Positions 60,068 through 64,000 of a DNA stretch of 64,000 nucleotides are shown here, in pieces (position 1 is the first letter of the stretch; the number at the start of each line of letters is the position of its first letter). This DNA is from Paludibacteraceae bacterium. Lineage in GTDB: Bacteria > Bacteroidota > Bacteroidia > Bacteroidales > Paludibacteraceae. The notes beneath the pieces were generated by a model. It ran no database searches. It was not told the origin of the DNA and saw only the letters and a list, made by a program, of their open reading frames with translations. Both the position numbers and the translations under genes were made by a program. Location of the stretch: positions 1-64,000 of the forward strand of contig CAJOIZ010000024.1 in the NCBI GenBank assembly GCA_905234835.1, read 5' to 3'.

Positions 60068-60646
60068 ATGATCATCGGTCTGACAGGAGGCATAGGAAGC
60101 GGCAAGACCACGGTTGCCAACGCCCTGCGCGAACGGGGTTACACGGTCTATGACACGGACAGCGCCGCCAAGCGGATAGTGCTGACTTCTGCGGTAAGGG
60201 TATCCATTGAGCAACTGCTCGGCAAGGATGTCTATGACGGCGATACATACCTGACAAGCCGGGTGGCGGAGCGCGTGTTTGCCGACCCCGGCCTGCTGCA
60301 ACGGCTGAACGCTATTGTCCATCCCGCTGTGCGTCAGGATATGCTTGACACCGCCTCGCGGCATCAAGCCGTCTTCGTGGAGAGCGCCATCCTCTATGAG
60401 AGCGGTTTTGACCGCGACTGCGGGTATGTGGTGGCGGTCATTGCTCCCAAGCCTCTCCGCATAGCGCGCACCGTGGCACGCGACAACCGCAGCGAGGAGG
60501 ATGTCAGGCAGCGCATCAAAGCCCAGATGAGTAACTGCCAATTGCGCCACCGAGTCAATTATGTGGTGGAGAACAACGGCAGATTGCCCGTTCCCGTCCT
60601 CGTGGACAAACTAATTAGGCATCTTCAAAAAAACAATGTGATATGA
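60068..60646 (+). CDS. coaE: Dephospho-CoA kinase
   Basis: 192 residues, normal length. Last step of CoA synthesis: phosphorylates dephospho-CoA at the ribose 3'-OH. P-loop GLTGGIGSGKTTVA (~4-17), DTDSAAKRIV, IVHPAVRQDM and VFVESAILYESGFD fit. ATG 60068 follows the MBOAT stop by 2 bp; its stop overlaps cstA (ATGA). Confidence 0.94.
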   Translation: MIIGLTGGIGSGKTTVANALRERGYTVYDTDSAAKRIVLTSAVRVSIEQLLGKDVYDGDTYLTSRVAERVFADPGLLQRLNAIVHPAVRQDMLDTASRHQAVFVESAILYESGFDRDCGYVVAVIAPKPLRIARTVARDNRSEEDVRQRIKAQMSNCQLRHRVNYVVENNGRLPVPVLVDKLIRHLQKNNVI

Positions 60647-62151
60647 TAACGTTTCTTATCGCCCTTGTGGCGCTTGTCATCGGTTTCGTCCTCTACGGGA
60701 CGTTCGTAGAAAAGGTGTTTGGGATTGATTCCGGTCGTACCACTCCTGCTGTCAGCCAGTCTGACGGTGTGGACTATGTACCGATGAAGCCGTGGCGCAT
60801 CTTCCTCATCCAGTTCCTCAATATCGCAGGTCTGGGTCCCATCTTCGGTGCCATTATGGGTATCTTCTTCGGTCCGAGCGCGTTCCTGTGGATTGTGTTC
60901 GGAACGATTTTCGCGGGCGGTGTGCACGACTACCTGAGCGGTATGCTGTCCATCCGCAAGAACGGTGCCTCCCTGCCCGACATTGTCGGCAGCGAACTGG
61001 GCGGCGGCATACGTCTCTTTATGCGCATCCTCTCTCTGTTGCTGCTTATCCTGCTGACCACCACGTTCCTGAGCGGCCCTGCCACACTGCTGCAGGGGCT
61101 CTGCTCACTGCCTTCCATGCAATGGGGAACGGGTACTATTCCGCTGGTCTGGGTGCTGATTATCTTTGCCTATTATGTGTTTGCCACCATCCTGCCCGTG
61201 GACAAACTTATAGGACGCTTCTATCCCATATTCGGCGGCATACTGCTCTTTATGGGTGTCGGCATCATGATTGTCATGCTGGGCTGGCACGCGGGCGAGA
61301 TGCCTGAACTGACCGACGGACTGCACAACCGTCAAACCAACGGGCTGCCCCTCTTCCCGATGATGTTCGTTTCCATCGCCTGCGGCGCCATATCGGGTTT
61401 CCACGGCACGCAGTCGCCGCTGATGGCGCGCTGCGTCACCAACGAGAGACAGGGTAGGTGGATTTTCTATGGGGCTATGGTGGCGGAAGGCATCCTGGCG
61501 CTGATTTGGGCTGCGGCGGCAGGCACGTTCTTCGCCGACCCCGAAAAGGGACTTTACGGCATTGACGGGCTGCAACAGTTCGCAGCGCAGCACCCGGGTG
61601 AGAACATCGCCGCGCTTGTGGTGGACCATGTCAGCCGTTCGTGGCTCGGCGCAGTAGGAGGCATTCTCGCCATCATCGGCGTGATTGCCGCACCCATCAC
61701 CAGCGGCGACACGGCTCTCCGCTCCGCACGGCTCATTGTGGCGGACTTCCTCCACTGGGACCAGCGGCAGGTCATGCGCCGTCTCGCTATCGCTTTCCCG
61801 CTCTTCCTCTGTGTGTTCGGGATGGTCTTCGTGGACTTCAATGTCGTATGGCGGTATTTCTCGTGGACTAACCAGACGCTTGCTGTATTTACCCTATGGG
61901 CTGGAACGGTCTTCCTCTACAGGCAGGAACACGCCCCGCTGAAAAAGGAAAGCGGAATGTCCTGCGGATACCTTATAGCCCTTGTCCCCGCCTTGTTTAT
62001 GACGATGGTCAGCGTCAGCTACATCTTCATCGCTCCCGAGGGCTTGCAGTTCGCTGCCAAAGGTCTGAGCCTCTATGCCTACCTCATTGCCTCCGCTGTC
62101 ATACTGCTTCTCCTCTGCCTCTTCTTCCGTTGGACCCGCCGCCAATCCTAA
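60643..62151 (+). CDS. cstA: CstA-family transporter (carbon starvation protein)
   Basis: 502 residues, about 13-14 membrane helices; the short form seen in Bacteroidota (E. coli CstA is ~700). FVEKVFGIDSGRTTPAVSQSDGVDYVPMKPWRIFLIQFLNIAGLGPIFGAI and GGVHDYLSGMLSIRKNGASLPDIVG are family signatures, with GFHGTQSPLMARCV and APITSGDTALRSARLIVADF later. Known members import pyruvate or peptides. Last gene of the dxs operon, followed by repeats and a terminator. Confidence 0.93.
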   Translation: MITFLIALVALVIGFVLYGTFVEKVFGIDSGRTTPAVSQSDGVDYVPMKPWRIFLIQFLNIAGLGPIFGAIMGIFFGPSAFLWIVFGTIFAGGVHDYLSGMLSIRKNGASLPDIVGSELGGGIRLFMRILSLLLLILLTTTFLSGPATLLQGLCSLPSMQWGTGTIPLVWVLIIFAYYVFATILPVDKLIGRFYPIFGGILLFMGVGIMIVMLGWHAGEMPELTDGLHNRQTNGLPLFPMMFVSIACGAISGFHGTQSPLMARCVTNERQGRWIFYGAMVAEGILALIWAAAAGTFFADPEKGLYGIDGLQQFAAQHPGENIAALVVDHVSRSWLGAVGGILAIIGVIAAPITSGDTALRSARLIVADFLHWDQRQVMRRLAIAFPLFLCVFGMVFVDFNVVWRYFSWTNQTLAVFTLWAGTVFLYRQEHAPLKKESGMSCGYLIALVPALFMTMVSVSYIFIAPEGLQFAAKGLSLYAYLIASAVILLLLCLFFRWTRRQS

Positions 62152-62207
62152 AAACCTCGCTACCTCCCTCACCGCCAAATAACATACCCTCACTGCCACC
62201 CTCAGCA

Positions 62208-62339
62208 CCACAGACCACATCCTCTGCGCGCTCCACTGCACTACGGACCATATCCTCACCGCCCCCTGTGGCTCTACGGACTACATCCTCTGCACACCCT
62301 TCTGCACTACGAACCACATCCCATGCGCCATCCTCATAG
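62208..62339 (+). repeat. 33-bp (3 x 11) degenerate tandem repeat, ~4 units
   Basis: Units of the form CTACGGACCACATCCTCTGC plus 13 more bases, repeating every 33 bp just after cstA. The period is three times the 11 bp seen in other arrays. Confidence 0.7.
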
Positions 62340-62375
62340 CGTTCTGCCTCTGTTTCGGCAGAACGCTTCCTTTTT
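62338..62375 (+). terminator. Terminator of the dxs-cstA operon
   Basis: Perfect 11-bp stem AGCGTTCTGCC / GGCAGAACGCT with an 8-nt loop, then TCCTTTTTCC. Confidence 0.85.
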
Positions 62376-62410
62376 CCGTCCTTGCTAACTGCTTGATATA
62401 TGATAGCCAG

Positions 62411-62476
62411 AGCGGGTGATTACCGGGTGATTAGCGGGTGATTACCGGGTGGTTAGCGGGTGATTACCGGGTGATT
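62411..62476 (+). repeat. 11-bp tandem repeat, 6 units (ACCGGGTGATT / AGCGGGTGATT)
   Basis: Six contiguous units, alternating A-G-C and A-C-C starts, one with G for A. Nothing else is seen between the terminator and the dismutase gene at 62571. Confidence 0.9.
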
Positions 62477-62570
62477 CAGCATACTTCACCGAAGGATTAC
62501 CATAACCACTATAATATCAGAATAGGGACTGACTATACCTTCCCGCACGGATAGCCTTGTGTTAATCGTG

Positions 62571-63149
62571 TCAGGAGTTTGTATATCTGCGCTCTATCTC
62601 CTGCCAGTTGATTATCTGCCAGAGGGATTGTAGGTGTGCAGCACGGCGGTTCTGGTAATCAAGATAATAGGCATGTTCCCATACATCCATTGTCAGCAGC
62701 GGACGCAAGCCTTTGGTGATAGGGTTCTGCGCGTTCGGTTCCTGCGTGATGACCAGTCTGCCATCCTTGTCCGCTGATAGCCATACCCAGCCCGAACCGA
62801 AGAGTGTTGTGCCTGCTTTCTCGAACTCCGCTTTGAAGTTGTCGAACGAACCGAAGTCACGGTTGATTGCATCAAGTAATGTGCCTTGTGGTGTCGTCTG
62901 CGTCCCAATGAACTGCGTGAAGTACAGGTTGTGGTTGAGTATCTGTCCGGCATTGTTGAAGATGCCGCCCTGCGACTTGCAGACTATCTCCTCAAGCGAC
63001 ATATTCTCATATTCCGTACCGATGATGAGTTTGTTGAGGTTGTCAACATATGTCTGCAGGTGCTTGCCGTGATGAAACTCCAGGGTCTGACGACTGATGA
63101 CCGGCTCCAATGCGTCCTGCGCATAGGGTAATTGAATGAGTGTGAACAT
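62571..63149 (-). CDS. sodB: Superoxide dismutase, Fe/Mn type
   Basis: 192 residues from the Met at 63149 (MFTLIQLPYAQDALEPVISRQTLEFHHGKH); an in-frame start 13 codons upstream would add an atypical tail. Metal ligands: His in EFHHGKHLQTYV, His in LNHNLYFTQF, Asp and His in DVWEHAYYLDYQNRR. Cytosolic dimer that dismutates superoxide. In the Bacteroides group the enzyme is often cambialistic, using iron or manganese, so the metal cannot be fixed here. Confidence 0.95.
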   Translation of the reverse strand: MFTLIQLPYAQDALEPVISRQTLEFHHGKHLQTYVDNLNKLIIGTEYENMSLEEIVCKSQGGIFNNAGQILNHNLYFTQFIGTQTTPQGTLLDAINRDFGSFDNFKAEFEKAGTTLFGSGWVWLSADKDGRLVITQEPNAQNPITKGLRPLLTMDVWEHAYYLDYQNRRAAHLQSLWQIINWQEIERRYTNS

Positions 63150-63207
63150 AGTATTTTGTTGCTTAAATATTTGGTTATAAACTTTCATTAAGTGGCACTA
63201 CACAGTT

Positions 63208-64000
63208 TTATTTACCCAGCAAAAAACGTAGCGGGATATCAAGTCGTGCGCGCCATGACTTCTCTTCGTGGGCATGTCCCGGAAAGAAACGGTACTGAAA
63301 ATGGCTGTCATCCCATCCGCTGCTGACCAGCATTGCATTGATGGCATCCTGTGCTTCGCCATAATAAGCATCTAATGTCTGGTCGCCACGGTCGAAATAC
63401 AACAGTGCGGAATTAGCAGGAATATGCTGTTGCAGATAGGTTCTGTAAGCCGTCATCACAGCATTGTCTGGCTGATCGGGATTGGGATATGCCAGTGTGC
63501 AGTGCGTGGACATGCAGGCGGCTCCGCCGAAGACTTCGGGGTACTTGCACAGCGCGTATGATGAAATCAATCCGCCGCAACTGCTGCCCATCGTAAAGGT
63601 ATGCTGGCGGTCAGTGTAAGTGGAATATACACTGTCAATAAAGGGTTTGACATCCTCTACAAGGAAGCGCAAGTAGTCGTTGCCCTTGGGCGTAATGCCG
63701 TTATAGACGGATGAGCCTTCGGGCAGCAAGGTGACAATATCGTCCGGACAATACTCGCCCAAACGGTTTGGAGTATCGGTCATGTTGTCAATACCGACCA
63801 CAATAGCCGGACGCACATACCCCTTGTGTATCAGGCTGTCCATCGCCTCGTCCACGCCCCATTCCTGATGGTTCCATGTGATAGACGCATCGAAGAGCAT
63901 GGTGCCGTCGTGCATGTACAGCACATCGTAGCGTTTTGTATTGTCATAGTTTTCAGGCACATAGACACGGATGGTGCGTGCCGGTACATATTGTGAAGCA
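63208..64000 (-). CDS. Esterase of the alpha/beta-hydrolase esterase-D/Fes family, N-terminus outside window
   Basis: The frame is open to the window edge (…SQYVPARTIRVYVPENYD), so at least 264 residues and the 5' end is missing. YDVLYMHDGTMLFD, VDEAMDSLI, FTMGSSCGGLISSYALCKYPEVFGG (nucleophile Ser in GSSCGG), FDRGDQTLDAYYG (acid) and FFPGHAHEEKSWRARL (catalytic His). This putative-esterase family includes enterobactin esterases, feruloyl/acetyl xylan esterases and S-formylglutathione hydrolases. The short length and HDG motif resemble carbohydrate-linked esterases. Confidence 0.85.
   Translation of the reverse strand, partial: ASQYVPARTIRVYVPENYDNTKRYDVLYMHDGTMLFDASITWNHQEWGVDEAMDSLIHKGYVRPAIVVGIDNMTDTPNRLGEYCPDDIVTLLPEGSSVYNGITPKGNDYLRFLVEDVKPFIDSVYSTYTDRQHTFTMGSSCGGLISSYALCKYPEVFGGAACMSTHCTLAYPNPDQPDNAVMTAYRTYLQQHIPANSALLYFDRGDQTLDAYYGEAQDAINAMLVSSGWDDSHFQYRFFPGHAHEEKSWRARLDIPLRFLLGK

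Overview
The window looks like a chromosomal segment of a Bacteroidales (phylum Bacteroidota) bacterium, probably a host-associated or otherwise anaerobic one. Many genes are preceded by the Bacteroidota promoter pair TTTG-N19-21-TAnnTTTG. Shine-Dalgarno sequences are almost absent, except for a perfect one at rpsU. The gene content fits the phylum: an Mpi-type invertase, BspA-like leucine-rich repeats, InlB-type repeats, a GldM-like protein and a short CstA. I cannot name a genus. No database search was possible, so family names rest on motifs recognised by eye.

Layout. 1-6.6 kb is an AT-richer accessory or defence-like region: the 3' part of an Eco57I/PglX-type DNA methyltransferase, a silent inverted second copy of its specificity half, a serine invertase, a Cys-rich small protein, a frameshifted RhuM gene and an AAA ATPase with a DUF234/PD-(D/E)XK-like end. 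6.6-16 kb holds a sodium-dependent transporter, a stand-alone GldM-like secreted protein, the histidine-degradation genes hutU, hutH and hutI (an outer-membrane protein sits between hutU and hutH) and a secreted carboxylesterase. 16-31.7 kb is housekeeping: a TtcA-like protein, tRNA-Met, an acyl-CoA ligase, rpsU, panC-pdxB-CDF exporter, an operon nuclease-rlmI-uvrA-lptG, a membrane LytTR regulator, upp, vanZ and dprA. 31.7-39.1 kb is a leftward polysaccharide operon: a Wzy-like polymerase, five GT2 glycosyltransferases and a B12-type radical SAM enzyme, ending in tsaD. 39.2-46.7 kb is repeat-rich, with two large secreted cell-surface proteins and a decayed DUF4160/DUF2442 pair. 46.7-64 kb returns to housekeeping: a serpin lipoprotein, birA, dacB, plsC, a PfkB kinase, tRNA-Asn, the overlapping operon dxs-trkA-trkH-SGNH-MBOAT-coaE-cstA, superoxide dismutase and a partial esterase.

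The most interesting system is the methyltransferase switch at 1-3.6 kb. A 14-bp inverted repeat lies inside the expressed gene (1138-1151) and at the start of the silent cassette (2943-2956), next to the invertase gene. Inverting the ~1.8 kb between them would swap residues 373-665 for another ~304-residue target-recognition half, in frame. A second signal is a set of short tandem repeats of 10-11 bp (about one DNA helical turn) in many intergenic gaps, with different sequences but nearly the same period. A third is a pair of hairpin-rich direct repeats flanking the leucine-rich-repeat gene.
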